38,359 bases of DNA from CAYGJN01 sp964350135 (lineage in GTDB: Bacteria; Bdellovibrionota; Bacteriovoracia; Bacteriovoracales; Bacteriovoracaceae). The notes beneath the pieces are model-generated. The model was not told the DNA's origin. It saw only the letters and a list, made by a program, of their open reading frames with translations, and searched no databases. This document shows positions 17,085-25,741 of the stretch, one piece after another (position 1 is the stretch's first letter; every line of letters begins with the position of its first letter). Where the stretch lies: assembly GCA_964350135.1 (NCBI GenBank), contig CAYGJN010000007.1, positions 1 to 38,359 on the forward strand. Direction: 5' to 3'. The position numbers were made by a program, and so were the translations under genes.

Positions 17085-17384
17085 CTATTTAAACTGAGAA
17101 AGCATGAATACACTATATTCTTCAAAATGACGATAATCAGATTCAATAATTGCAGAATTATTTTCTTTTAGGGAATGGTGAAGTTTATTAGCAATTTGGT
17201 CTAATTCTTCAAATCCATAGGATAGGGCAGTACCTAGGATTTTATGACAAATCCCTCTCATCCCATCATAATCTTTTTTTTCAAAATATGTTTTCAATTG
17301 CACAAAATCCTCTTCTGAGTTTTTGATAAAATCTGGAATTAGATCCTCTAGCTCTGAATCAACTTTTATCGTTTTAAAATTCAT
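17085..17384 (-). CDS. HPt histidine phosphotransfer protein
   Basis: 99 residues, a stand-alone HPt domain. The phospho-accepting His47 lies in CHKILGTALSYGFEEL, matching the family's HxLKGxAxxxG pattern, on a four-helix bundle. Such proteins carry a phosphoryl group from the receiver domain of a hybrid kinase to a terminal response regulator. Its start overlaps the preceding regulator gene by four bases. The divergent hybrid kinase nearby ends in a receiver domain but has no HPt of its own, so this protein is the obvious missing link. Confidence 0.85.
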   Translation of the reverse strand: MNFKTIKVDSELEDLIPDFIKNSEEDFVQLKTYFEKKDYDGMRGICHKILGTALSYGFEELDQIANKLHHSLKENNSAIIESDYRHFEEYSVFMLSQFK

Positions 17385-18076
17385 GCTGATTTCTCGATTT
17401 TATCTAGGATCCATTCTTTGAAATAATCGGAAAGTTCAAAATCTTTATCTCTTAGCTCCAAGAGCATAAAATAACTCCCATCCTCTTGTCTTAGATTTTT
17501 AGTGACAATAAGTGGTATATTACTGATATTGAGAGCTTTGTTTACATGTGTCTCTTTTAACTCAATCTTGGTGCCCTTGCTGAGACAATTATTTCCTTTT
17601 ATCGCCAATCCATTTTCAAGAACTTTCAAAATTGTAAACGATGAGTTGATTGAACATTGTTGCAAGTCTCTAGGAACAGAGGAGGCTTTAAGTATTTTTT
17701 TATAATGAGATTGTTCATCAAAAATACGTCTAATTTTAGTATTTAAAATATCGATATCAAGAGGCTTTGTTACATAATCATTGGCACCACATTCAATTGC
17801 ATGAGTGATATCAGATTGGTTGTCTAGTCTTGAGAGAATAATAACTGCAAGTTCATCTTTAAATTTATCTCTTATAAGCTTTAAGAGTTGTAGCCCTGAG
17901 TTTTCTCCTTCTGTTAGATTGAGATCTATCAGGCAAAGGTCAAATTTTTTCTCTTTAAGATTATCAATAAAGCATTTTGCATTTGTTGTTGTGGTAACCT
18001 CATAATTACTTTTTCTCAATTGATGGGCCAAGAGATTATTAAATTTATCATCATCATCAATAGTAAGAATTTTCAT
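17381..18076 (-). CDS. Response regulator, REC plus C-terminal PilZ-like domain
   Basis: 231 residues. The N-terminal receiver domain has the acidic cluster IDDDD, phospho-acceptor Asp51 (LCLIDLN), Ser/Thr switch (IILSR) and Lys (YVTKPLD). The C-terminal 100 residues are beta-rich (SSFTILKVLENGLAIKG, then KGTKIEL) and look PilZ-like, but the RxxxR c-di-GMP motif is not visible, so it may be a degenerate version. The start directly abuts the stop of the preceding regulator (TAGATG), and the HPt gene overlaps its end. No DNA-binding domain is seen, so output is probably by protein contact. Confidence 0.8.
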   Translation of the reverse strand: MKILTIDDDDKFNNLLAHQLRKSNYEVTTTTNAKCFIDNLKEKKFDLCLIDLNLTEGENSGLQLLKLIRDKFKDELAVIILSRLDNQSDITHAIECGANDYVTKPLDIDILNTKIRRIFDEQSHYKKILKASSVPRDLQQCSINSSFTILKVLENGLAIKGNNCLSKGTKIELKETHVNKALNISNIPLIVTKNLRQEDGSYFMLLELRDKDFELSDYFKEWILDKIEKSA

Positions 18077-18781
18077 CTAAATAGCCTTCTTCCAACTAGA
18101 CTTAAGCTTTCGTATCTGTGAAGCTTCTTTTTCTCCAATGCCTATAATAGTGCAATAGGTATCATAAATACCATGGCTATTAGGTCTAGAAGAAATATCT
18201 GAAATACAGGTTTTAGGATTACTTAATATATTTGAAAATTCAGAAAAATTTATACTGATCTTTTCTTGTGCCGTAAACTTTATAGGAGATCTTATCTGGC
18301 AATGAGTTTCACTCAATGCTACGACTTCGGCCCAAACTTCAAGTTTCAATTTACTCTCTAACACTTTATCATTTTCAGATAAGGTGTATTCTACCTTTTT
18401 GATATCTTTTAAACATTTTTTAATCTTTAATAATAAATAATCAGGGCGAATTGGCTTAATCATATAGTCTGTTGCACCAAGCTCAAAAACTTTTTTAATG
18501 GCCTCTTTTTTACTAGTTGCTGAGCAAACCAAAATAGGAATTAACGACAATCGTGTATCTTCTTGTCGTAGTTTTAAAAGCTCAGTTCCATGTACTTTTG
18601 TTGAGAGGTTGAGATCAAGCATTACTAAATCTGGTGTTATTTTATCCAATATTGTAAATGCTTCTGAAAGAGTTGCTGCTTCTTTAATAATTACACCTTT
18701 TTGCTCAAGTATCTTTCTGATTATTGATCTGAACTTTGGGTCATCATCTATTATAAGAACTTTCTTATTTGAATAAATCAT
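18077..18781 (-). CDS. Response regulator, REC plus C-terminal PilZ-like domain
   Basis: 234 residues, same architecture as the following gene and probably its paralogue. The receiver domain shows IDDDPKFR, Asp56 in DLVMLDLNLS, ATS and MIKPIRP. The C-terminal half (LKLEVWAEVVALSETHCQIR, then FTAQEKISI) is beta-rich and PilZ-like without a clear RxxxR. It is the first gene of the leftward REC-REC-HPt operon and is divergent from the hybrid kinase across a 130-base spacer. Confidence 0.8.
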   Translation of the reverse strand: MIYSNKKVLIIDDDPKFRSIIRKILEQKGVIIKEAATLSEAFTILDKITPDLVMLDLNLSTKVHGTELLKLRQEDTRLSLIPILVCSATSKKEAIKKVFELGATDYMIKPIRPDYLLLKIKKCLKDIKKVEYTLSENDKVLESKLKLEVWAEVVALSETHCQIRSPIKFTAQEKISINFSEFSNILSNPKTCISDISSRPNSHGIYDTYCTIIGIGEKEASQIRKLKSSWKKAI

Positions 18782-18910
18782 ACAAGTACCTGGTTTATTT
18801 GAGAGTATTCACATATCGACACTTTAATAGATTACTAAATTAAGAATGTATTTTTTTTTATTAGTTTTAGATAAATTACCGATTAGGAGGTGATTTCAAC
18901 TAGGAAAAGT

Positions 18911-21112
18911 ATGTTTGAACCTAAAATACCTAAAGATGAAGCTAGTAGGCTTAATGAACTAAAATCATTTGAAATACTAGACTCAAATGCTGAAAAACAA
19001 TTTGATGATATTACTATGCTTGCTACAAAAATTTGCGAAACTCCAATTGCATTAGTCTCCTTGGTTGATGAGCGCAGGCAGTGGTTTAAATCAAAACAAG
19101 GGTTAACTATTTGTGAAACACAAAGAGAGCTGGCATTTTGCGCCCATGCAATTAATCAAAAAGATATTTTTATTGTTGAAGATGCAAGAGAGGATAAGAG
19201 GTTTATTGATAACCCTCTAGTGACTGGAGATTCTAAAATAATCTTTTATGCAGGAATGCCTCTTAGAACAAGCAATGGGCTTAATATTGGCACTCTATGT
19301 GTTATTGACCATAAACCAAGAAGACTTACAGAGAATCAAATCAAGAGTTTAAGGATACTTGCTAATCAAGTCGTACTTGCTATAGAAACTAGACTCAAAG
19401 TAAGAAAGTTGGACTTATTTAGTAATATGATGGTTGAAATACATTATTTAGCTAATTTGAAGACAAACAATTTGGAATGTCTTTTTGAAAAGTATTTAAG
19501 TAAAGGTTCTAAAATACTTGGGCTTGATGTAGGAATTATTAGTAGTATCAAGAATGATAAATATACGGTTATGCAAGTTGTTGATAAGGATAATAGTATT
19601 AAAATTGGTCAAAGTTTTTCAATTGAAAATACTTATTGCGCTCAAGTCGTAGAACATAATGAAACTTTTTTTCATAATAATATCGGACAAGATCGTATAA
19701 TGGTCAATCATCCATGCTATCTAAATACAAAGCTAGAATCTTATATAGGAACTCCTATTTACTTAAATGGTGAGATTTATGGGACTTTAAGCTATTCATC
19801 AAGCAAGATTAAAACAATAAGGTTTAGTGATTATGAAATTCGCTTTGTTGAAATTTTGGCCCAAACTATTTCACGAAAACTTGATGTTTGGTATGGAAAG
19901 AAAGATCAACAAGAAGCACGAATAAGAGCTGAGAAGCTGTTAAAGGCAAAATCTATTTTTCTCGCGAATATGAGTCATGAAATCAGAACTCCATTAAATT
20001 CAATAATTGGTCTTTGTGATTTACTAGCTATTAGTAAATTAGATAATGAACAAAAAGAGTATATTACAACATTGCAAAACTCTAGTGAGGTTTTGCTGGA
20101 TCTTGTTAATGATATTTTAGATCTGTCCAAAATTGAAGAAGGAGAGCTTGTTCTAGACTATTCAGAGCTAGACTTCACAAGATTGTTTGAAAAAATTCTT
20201 GATATGTTTAAAAGACAAGCAAATGAAAAACGAATTGCCCTAAAATTTAATATTGATAATGAAGTTGATAAAATTTACAAAGCTGACTTTGGAAGAATTA
20301 CCCAAATAGTTATAAACTTAGTAGGTAATGCACTGAAGTTTACTAAAAGTGGAAGTATTGAATTCTCATTAGCTAAAAACATTTATCCTGATAAAAGAGG
20401 TAATCTTCTTCTTAAAGTTACAGATACAGGAATAGGAATCGCAAAAGATAAGTTAAAGGTTATTTATCAAAGCTTTGCCCAAGAAGAAGCGACGACTACT
20501 AGAGATTTTGGGGGGACAGGACTAGGACTTGCAATAGTTCAAAAAATTGCAACTTCGATGGGGGGATCTACCTGGGTTGAAAGCCAAAAGGGTGTTGGTA
20601 GTACTTTTTATGTAACATTAAGTTTAGACGAAGTTAATGAAAAAGATGGAGTATTAAAATTCTCAAGAGAAGAACAACTTGAGTCAACAATTGATATGTC
20701 ATTTCTTGAAAACAGCCAATTAAGTATTTTGTTAGTCGATGACTCTGCTAATAATCGAAGCTTAATAAAAGCTTATCTTAAAAACTTTCCATTTAAGATA
20801 AAAGAAGCGACTAATGGAAAGCAGGCCTTGAAGTACTTCAAAGAAGAAAAGTTTGATTTAGTTTTAATGGATATCCAAATGCCTGTGATGGATGGCTATG
20901 AAGCTGTTCGCAGGATAAGAGAGTTTGAGCAAGAAACAGATGTCGAAGCTACTGGTATTTTTTCACTTACCGCTTATGCTCAAAAAGAAGAGCAAGAAAA
21001 ATGCTTGGCCATTGGATGTAATGACCATCTTGTTAAACCTCTTAAAAGACAAAAACTTCTAAGCCGAATGACAAGCTATCTGCAACGTGACAAAGAAAGA
21101 TTGGCCAGTTAA
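18911..21112 (+). CDS. GAF-GAF hybrid sensor histidine kinase
   Basis: 733 residues from ATG 18911, with no membrane segment, so probably cytoplasmic. First GAF at about 20-165 (EASRLNELKSFEILDS, then DERRQWFKS), second GAF at about 185-325. HisKA has phospho-accepting His near 356 in NMSHEIRTPLNSI. HATPase has LVGNALKFT, DTGIGI and GGTGLGLAI. A C-terminal receiver has Asp near 654 (LVLMDIQMPVMDGYEAV) and Lys in VKPLKR. A GTG at 18890 would add seven residues, but it lies inside a perfect AGGAGGTGA anti-ribosomal match, while the ATG has its own AGGA five bases upstream and gives the usual start of such proteins. It probably signals through the divergent HPt and REC proteins. Confidence 0.93.
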   Translation: MFEPKIPKDEASRLNELKSFEILDSNAEKQFDDITMLATKICETPIALVSLVDERRQWFKSKQGLTICETQRELAFCAHAINQKDIFIVEDAREDKRFIDNPLVTGDSKIIFYAGMPLRTSNGLNIGTLCVIDHKPRRLTENQIKSLRILANQVVLAIETRLKVRKLDLFSNMMVEIHYLANLKTNNLECLFEKYLSKGSKILGLDVGIISSIKNDKYTVMQVVDKDNSIKIGQSFSIENTYCAQVVEHNETFFHNNIGQDRIMVNHPCYLNTKLESYIGTPIYLNGEIYGTLSYSSSKIKTIRFSDYEIRFVEILAQTISRKLDVWYGKKDQQEARIRAEKLLKAKSIFLANMSHEIRTPLNSIIGLCDLLAISKLDNEQKEYITTLQNSSEVLLDLVNDILDLSKIEEGELVLDYSELDFTRLFEKILDMFKRQANEKRIALKFNIDNEVDKIYKADFGRITQIVINLVGNALKFTKSGSIEFSLAKNIYPDKRGNLLLKVTDTGIGIAKDKLKVIYQSFAQEEATTTRDFGGTGLGLAIVQKIATSMGGSTWVESQKGVGSTFYVTLSLDEVNEKDGVLKFSREEQLESTIDMSFLENSQLSILLVDDSANNRSLIKAYLKNFPFKIKEATNGKQALKYFKEEKFDLVLMDIQMPVMDGYEAVRRIREFEQETDVEATGIFSLTAYAQKEEQEKCLAIGCNDHLVKPLKRQKLLSRMTSYLQRDKERLAS

Positions 21113-21196
21113 GGATTCTTTAGCAAATATTTATAGATAATTAGGTGAGACTACAGGTTGGGAATATTGAGAAGCTTTATTTGCCGAGATTCCAGC

Positions 21197-21225
21197 TTGC
21201 GTTGAAATATGTGTACCTATATAAT
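21197..21225 (+). promoter_or_regulatory. Sigma-70-type promoter for the sulfatase/permease pair
   Basis: TTGCGT at 21197-21202, a 17-base spacer, and a perfect TATAAT at 21220-21225. The leader to the ATG at 21277 would be about 45 bases. Confidence 0.65.
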
Positions 21226-21276
21226 TGAGTCAAATCAAGTTTTTAAGTAGTTCAAATAATATGAAAAATAACTTCT

Positions 21277-23280
21277 ATGAATCATTCTAAAGAGAGCAAA
21301 GGCTACGTGTTTATTTTATTCCTAGCAAGGTTCATCTTTACTTGGCTCTGTCTGATATTTTTTAGAATTTTATTTCTCGGTAAGTTTTATCATTCTGATT
21401 TTTATACTGAGCAAGAGGGAATTGTTGATTCTTTATTGCTGGGGGCGAGGTTTGACCTTAAATTAGCTGCACTTATATTTGTACCACTTACTATTATTTA
21501 CCTTTTTTTCTCAATTAATAAGAAAAAAAGAGAAGTCTGCACTACTGTCTACCTGGCAATTATTGGTTTGCCTATAGGGGCTCTTTATTATTCAGACTTT
21601 CTTTATTTTGCTTATTTAAAAAGTCGTCTCAATGCTTCAATTTTAACTTTTTCAAATAATTCGGAAGATTCATTAAAGATGATTTCTGAAAGTTACAATC
21701 TTCCATTAGCGTTTGTAACAGTGCTTTTATTACTTATCACCTATCTCGGTGTCAGTTATGCACTCAACTTAATCTTATCAAAATTTAAAATAGAACCTAG
21801 TTTAAGCAAAATCCAAAAAAGGATCGCTGTAGCATCTATTATCGCTTCGTTGAGTTTAAGTATTTATGGCAGCTTTTCTTATTACCCACTTAGATGGAGC
21901 CAAGCTTTCCAAAACGAAGTTACTGTTCTTTCAAATTTATCACTTAACCCAGTACTTTATTTTATTGATACTCTGAAGTTTAAAGAAGCAGATTATAATT
22001 TAGAAAAAGTTTCCAAGCTAAGGTCTGCTCTTTCTAAAAGGTTTCAATATGAAAACTCAAAGCTTGATTCTTTCAGAATTTTAACTAGTAAGTTTAAAGA
22101 CCAAGAGGTACGACCCAATATTATAGTTATAGTATTGGAGTCAATGGCTGCTTATAAAACTATGTCTTTTGGTAACAAGCTGAATCCAACCCCAAGCTTA
22201 GATTCCTTGATAAAGGATTCTATCTTTTTTAAAAACTTCTACACAACAAGTACAGCAACGGCCAGGTCCATATTCTCTTCAATAACGGGCCTTGCAGATG
22301 TATCTAAAGTAAAAACAGGAAGTCGAAACCCATTAATGGTAAATCAACATTCACTTTTGAATTATATGAAAGACTATGAGAAATATTATTTCATAGGGGG
22401 AAATGCTAACTGGGGAAATATCAAGGGTGTTTTAAAAAATAATATTAAAGACTTAAAGCTTTATGAAGAAGCTAATTTTGAAAGTCCTCATAATGATGTT
22501 TGGGGCATTTCAGATTATAACCTATTTAAGGAAAGTTTTAGTATTTTAAACAATCGGAACTCAGAACGTCCATTCTTCGCATTGATTCAAACTGCAGGCT
22601 TTCATCGACCTTATACTATTCCTGAAGGTGATTTTCAGTTCGAAGTTAAAACCATGAATGAAAAAGATCTTAAAAAATATGGTTTTATCTCTAATGAAGA
22701 ATATAACTCTTTAAGATTTCAAGATTTTGCTCTTGGAAGTTTTATTTCTAAAATGTCTAAAAGTAGTATGTTTAAAAACACTGTTTTTCTTATTTATGGT
22801 GATCACGGACTTCCTCATAATAATGCTGTTAATGTATCTAAATGGAATAAAAACTCAATCATAACAGACTATCATGTTCCCTTGATTATTTACTCCCCGC
22901 ATAGACTAAAACCAGAACACAAAGATGATATTGCAAGCTTGTCTGACATTATGCCGACTGTTTTGGATTTGGCCGGTTATGATGGCAAGACGCGAACTTT
23001 TGGAAGTAGTCTCTTCAATGAAGATAGAGAAAAGTTTGCTTTTTCTTTTTCATGGTTTCCACCCCACTATATTAGTTATATTGATAAAGATTTTTATATT
23101 CAAAAAATTCCAAATACAGAAAATGGATTATTGAATTTATATAGGAGTGAAACCCCTCTTGTAGATATTAAAAAAGATAATCCCGAGAAATATAATGAAC
23201 TTTCAACTTTATTAGATGCTTTGTATGAAAAAAATAAATATATATTATATCATAACGATGCCGATAGAGATTTAAGATGA
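21277..23280 (+). CDS. LTA synthase-family membrane phosphotransferase (sulfatase fold)
   Basis: 667 residues. Five membrane segments in the first about 200 residues are followed by a periplasmic alkaline-phosphatase-fold domain. The metal site begins IIVIVLESMAAYKT; the nucleophilic Thr is in TSTATARSIFSS; HRPY and LIYGDHGLPHNN supply further metal ligands. Relatives move phosphoglycerol or phosphoethanolamine from phospholipid onto a glycan, as LtaS does in gram-positives and MdoB/OpgB in gram-negatives. The acceptor here is unknown. It overlaps the next gene (LptF/LptG type) by four bases, suggesting that it modifies a glycolipid or lipid of the outer envelope. Confidence 0.88.
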   Translation: MNHSKESKGYVFILFLARFIFTWLCLIFFRILFLGKFYHSDFYTEQEGIVDSLLLGARFDLKLAALIFVPLTIIYLFFSINKKKREVCTTVYLAIIGLPIGALYYSDFLYFAYLKSRLNASILTFSNNSEDSLKMISESYNLPLAFVTVLLLLITYLGVSYALNLILSKFKIEPSLSKIQKRIAVASIIASLSLSIYGSFSYYPLRWSQAFQNEVTVLSNLSLNPVLYFIDTLKFKEADYNLEKVSKLRSALSKRFQYENSKLDSFRILTSKFKDQEVRPNIIVIVLESMAAYKTMSFGNKLNPTPSLDSLIKDSIFFKNFYTTSTATARSIFSSITGLADVSKVKTGSRNPLMVNQHSLLNYMKDYEKYYFIGGNANWGNIKGVLKNNIKDLKLYEEANFESPHNDVWGISDYNLFKESFSILNNRNSERPFFALIQTAGFHRPYTIPEGDFQFEVKTMNEKDLKKYGFISNEEYNSLRFQDFALGSFISKMSKSSMFKNTVFLIYGDHGLPHNNAVNVSKWNKNSIITDYHVPLIIYSPHRLKPEHKDDIASLSDIMPTVLDLAGYDGKTRTFGSSLFNEDREKFAFSFSWFPPHYISYIDKDFYIQKIPNTENGLLNLYRSETPLVDIKKDNPEKYNELSTLLDALYEKNKYILYHNDADRDLR

Positions 23281-24377
23281 TTTTCAAAAACTATATCATT
23301 AAAATTTGGTATAAGTTTTTCTTTAGCAGCTTTATAATAATTACATTTCTTCTTCTAACAATAAATCTACTTGCTGAAATCATGAGAGGGGAAGCAAGTT
23401 TATTTGACTCATTTCTTTTCAGATTCCTTGAAATGGCAGATTGGCAAACAAAAGTGATCCCCATAGCTGCTCTTATTGCTAGTCTGGGATGCTTTTATAC
23501 ATTAATTCAAAAAAATGAGCTTATTGCGATTTTAACAGCAGGTTTAACTATAAGGAAAACAATGGTTCTTATCCTTGTTGCTAGTATTGTCCCTGCTTTT
23601 TTTCTTTTTACAAATGATAATTTTCTTTCACCTTGGAGCAAACGATTACGTTATGAACTCTATAATGAAAAAGTTCATTTCCGTGGCAATGAAGCCAAAA
23701 ATATTACAAGCTCCATTGATAAGTCAGGTTTGACGTGGCTTAAAAGTGATGGGTATTTTGTCTCTTATTCATCTTTTGATGAAGACAGACAAGAACTTGC
23801 AAATTTAAAAATAATTTATATAAATAGTAACGATAAGCTTTCGGCAATCGTGAGCTCTCCTCTTGCTAAGTTTATAGCAGAGAACGATATTGAGTTGCAA
23901 AAAAGTTATACAATTACAAGACTGAACGGAGATGGGTTTCCAGAAGCAGAAAATCTAGAAAGAAAAATAATTACGTTAAATGAAACTAGTAAAGATTTCA
24001 AAATAATGAATGAGAAAGCATCTTTTATTGATTCATTTACTCAGGCCTTATATCTAAATAGGTTGGAGGAGCTGAATGTTGATGTCAAAGGACAGAAAAG
24101 AGTTGTTTACCAGAAACTGTTCTCTTTTTTATCTGTTATAATTTTTTCTTTGTGGGGAATGACTATTGTACAAACACCACATCGACGATTTTTTGGTAAA
24201 AACAAAAAACAATTTATTATTCTTTTGGTTTTCCCCTTAGGATATTGGGCCGCTGACTCTGCTTTCCAGCAAATCATTCCAGGAGTACCTCTTTTAGTGA
24301 GTGTACTTTTAGCACCAATGTTCTGTTTTATATTCTTAGCTAATAAATTTTTAAGATTAAACACCCGAGCTCATTAG
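23277..24377 (+). CDS. LptF/LptG-family permease (YjgP/YjgQ)
   Basis: 366 residues. Three N-terminal membrane helices (including IIITFLLLTINLLAEIM and VIPIAALIASLGCFYTLIQ), a periplasmic beta domain (about 120-260) and three C-terminal helices match the LptF/LptG layout. The coupling stretch QKNELIAILTAGLTIRKTM is the family's contact with the LptB ATPase. LptF and LptG usually come as a pair; only one is present here, coupled by ATGA to the LtaS-like gene. It probably acts in lipopolysaccharide export; F versus G is not decided. Confidence 0.88.
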   Translation: MIFKNYIIKIWYKFFFSSFIIITFLLLTINLLAEIMRGEASLFDSFLFRFLEMADWQTKVIPIAALIASLGCFYTLIQKNELIAILTAGLTIRKTMVLILVASIVPAFFLFTNDNFLSPWSKRLRYELYNEKVHFRGNEAKNITSSIDKSGLTWLKSDGYFVSYSSFDEDRQELANLKIIYINSNDKLSAIVSSPLAKFIAENDIELQKSYTITRLNGDGFPEAENLERKIITLNETSKDFKIMNEKASFIDSFTQALYLNRLEELNVDVKGQKRVVYQKLFSFLSVIIFSLWGMTIVQTPHRRFFGKNKKQFIILLVFPLGYWAADSAFQQIIPGVPLLVSVLLAPMFCFIFLANKFLRLNTRAH

Positions 24378-24467
24378 ATTTTTGACAGAATGAGTGAGAA
24401 ACTGTCTAGGGAAGCCTTTGCGACTCTGTGTTCCAGAGTAGATAATTGAGCAAAATAAGGAGATTTT

Positions 24468-25436
24468 ATGAAACTTATATTGCTTTTGCTTACTCTTACC
24501 TCGATTAGCTTTGCAGGGACTATTAGTATTGAAGGAACTCTTCCAAGTGGAGTAGAACTTAGTTCCGTTTATGCAGTTTATGGTAACCGTAGTCCAAGTG
24601 ATTTTTGTTCTGCTAAAACTAAACTTGGAAGTATCAAAGTTAAAAACAGTCATTTTAAAGCTAAAGTTCGTTATAAAAAAGGACTTGGAGGTTTTTGTTA
24701 TAAATCCAGAAGAATTAAAAAAATTGTAGTTGCTTACCATATTAGTAGAAAAGAAGGCCCAAAGCTTTACCATGATGGAGGTAGTTTAGGCTTTAAGTAT
24801 AAACAATCTCATACATTTTCGATTCCCGTTGATGTAGATAAAGGCGAGACTATTAACCTAGATAGTTTTGCTCTTGATTGTACACGAGATTATAAAGATC
24901 AGTCTGTTAGTCCAGGTAGTTTAATTTTCAAATATGCAAGAGGTGCTTGTAGAAATAATCAACAAGAACTCAGGCTTCCTCTTAATGGCAAGTCCAGAAT
25001 TAAAGACTTTAAATTTGTTATTAACAAAATGCCTGATGCCCCAAGTGCCCCAAAATTTCTAGAGGCTAGTTATAACCTTTTTGAAAGAGAAGCTATTGTT
25101 GAAGTTTTTAGAGATTTTAATCAAAATATGAATTCTCTTAATTTTATTAAATTTTCTCATAACTCAACCCTCGATATTCCAAATGGCCTTTATCGCTTGG
25201 ATGAAGTTTGGCTTGATAGTAATACCAATGAGTTTTTAGTGGGGAGTGGCTTTGTCGAGATAGGAGATACAAAGAGACCAATCTATTTTAAATTTACAGG
25301 CAGACTAGATCATGAGGAAGTTAAAAGACGAAATATTGGAAGACTTTGTAATGAAAATGATAGAGGTGTCTTATTAATTGCTTCTAAAGGCCTGCATTAC
25401 GATGACCCAAGTAAGAAGATTATTTGTTTTCAATAA
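24468..25436 (+). CDS. Secreted protein, unknown function
   Basis: 322 residues with a signal peptide (MKLILLLLTLTSISFA). The mature protein is beta-rich and basic, with cysteines that could pair (SDFCSAK with GGFCYKS; LDCTRD with GACRNN; RLCNEN with IICFQ). No named domain is recognised. AAGGAG lies just before the ATG. It ends in a bidirectional terminator shared with the leftward tRNA-Cys unit. Confidence 0.65.
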   Translation: MKLILLLLTLTSISFAGTISIEGTLPSGVELSSVYAVYGNRSPSDFCSAKTKLGSIKVKNSHFKAKVRYKKGLGGFCYKSRRIKKIVVAYHISRKEGPKLYHDGGSLGFKYKQSHTFSIPVDVDKGETINLDSFALDCTRDYKDQSVSPGSLIFKYARGACRNNQQELRLPLNGKSRIKDFKFVINKMPDAPSAPKFLEASYNLFEREAIVEVFRDFNQNMNSLNFIKFSHNSTLDIPNGLYRLDEVWLDSNTNEFLVGSGFVEIGDTKRPIYFKFTGRLDHEEVKRRNIGRLCNENDRGVLLIASKGLHYDDPSKKIICFQ

Positions 25437-25441
25437 AAGTA

Positions 25442-25466
25442 TCCATGAAAATGGAGGAGACGGCCG
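25442..25466. repeat. 25-bp direct repeat, left copy (tRNA-Cys 3'-end fragment)
   Basis: Identical to 25654-25678. It contains the last bases of tRNA-Cys including CCA, plus ten bases that lie downstream of the tRNA. The layout resembles an attachment-site duplication. Confidence 0.9.
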
Positions 25467-25473
25467 CGTCCTT

Positions 25474-25502
25474 GAAAAAACAGTCCACTGGACTCTTTTT
25501 TC
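25474..25502. terminator. Bidirectional rho-independent terminator
   Basis: AGTCC/GGACT with an ACT loop is flanked by six As and six Ts that also pair, so it works in both directions. It ends the rightward secreted-protein gene and the leftward tRNA-Cys transcript. Confidence 0.85.
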
Positions 25503-25508
25503 TTCGTC

Positions 25509-25564
25509 CGTGAAACTTCAAATCCTCATCCTACAATTTTCCTGAGACAAGCCCTTTAAAATTC
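25509..25564. repeat. Dispersed repeat, copy 2, with inverted arm at 25637-25649
   Basis: Near-identical to 16763-16818. Its end, CCCTTTAAAATTC (25552-25564), is an exact inverted repeat of 25637-25649, so this copy can form a long stem around a 72-base centre. The similarity continues imperfectly past the second arm. Confidence 0.8.
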
Positions 25565-25653
25565 AAGGAAAAGAAAGTGAGGATGAAGTGAGTGTACATA
25601 GAAGTACATGAGCGAATCCGAGCTTAATTTGACGTAGAATTTTAAAGGGATCG

Positions 25654-25678
25654 TCCATGAAAATGGAGGAGACGGCCG
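25654..25678. repeat. 25-bp direct repeat, right copy (overlaps tRNA-Cys 3' end)
   Basis: Identical to 25442-25466. This copy overlaps the 3' end of the intact tRNA-Cys gene. Confidence 0.9.
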
Positions 25679-25741
25679 GATTTGAACCGGCGGCTGTACG
25701 GTTTTGCAAACCGTTCCTTTGGACCACTCAGGCACGTCTCC
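25664..25741 (-). tRNA. tRNA-Cys (GCA), CCA encoded
   Basis: Read leftward from 25741. Acceptor GGAGACG pairs with CGTCTCC. The D arm is GCCTGAGTGGTCCAAAGG. The anticodon stem is ACGGT/ACCGT with loop TTGCAAA, giving anticodon GCA. The T arm is GCCGG-TTCAAAT-CCGGC. The discriminator base is U, as expected for cysteine tRNAs, and CCA is encoded (25664-25666). A terminator lies about 160 bases downstream. Upstream, two tandem units repeat its 5' half. Confidence 0.95.

Noticed and set aside
24357..24773. 138-codon reverse-strand open frame
   Set aside because: It overlaps the end of the permease gene and the signal peptide of the next gene; low-complexity product, no ribosome-binding site.
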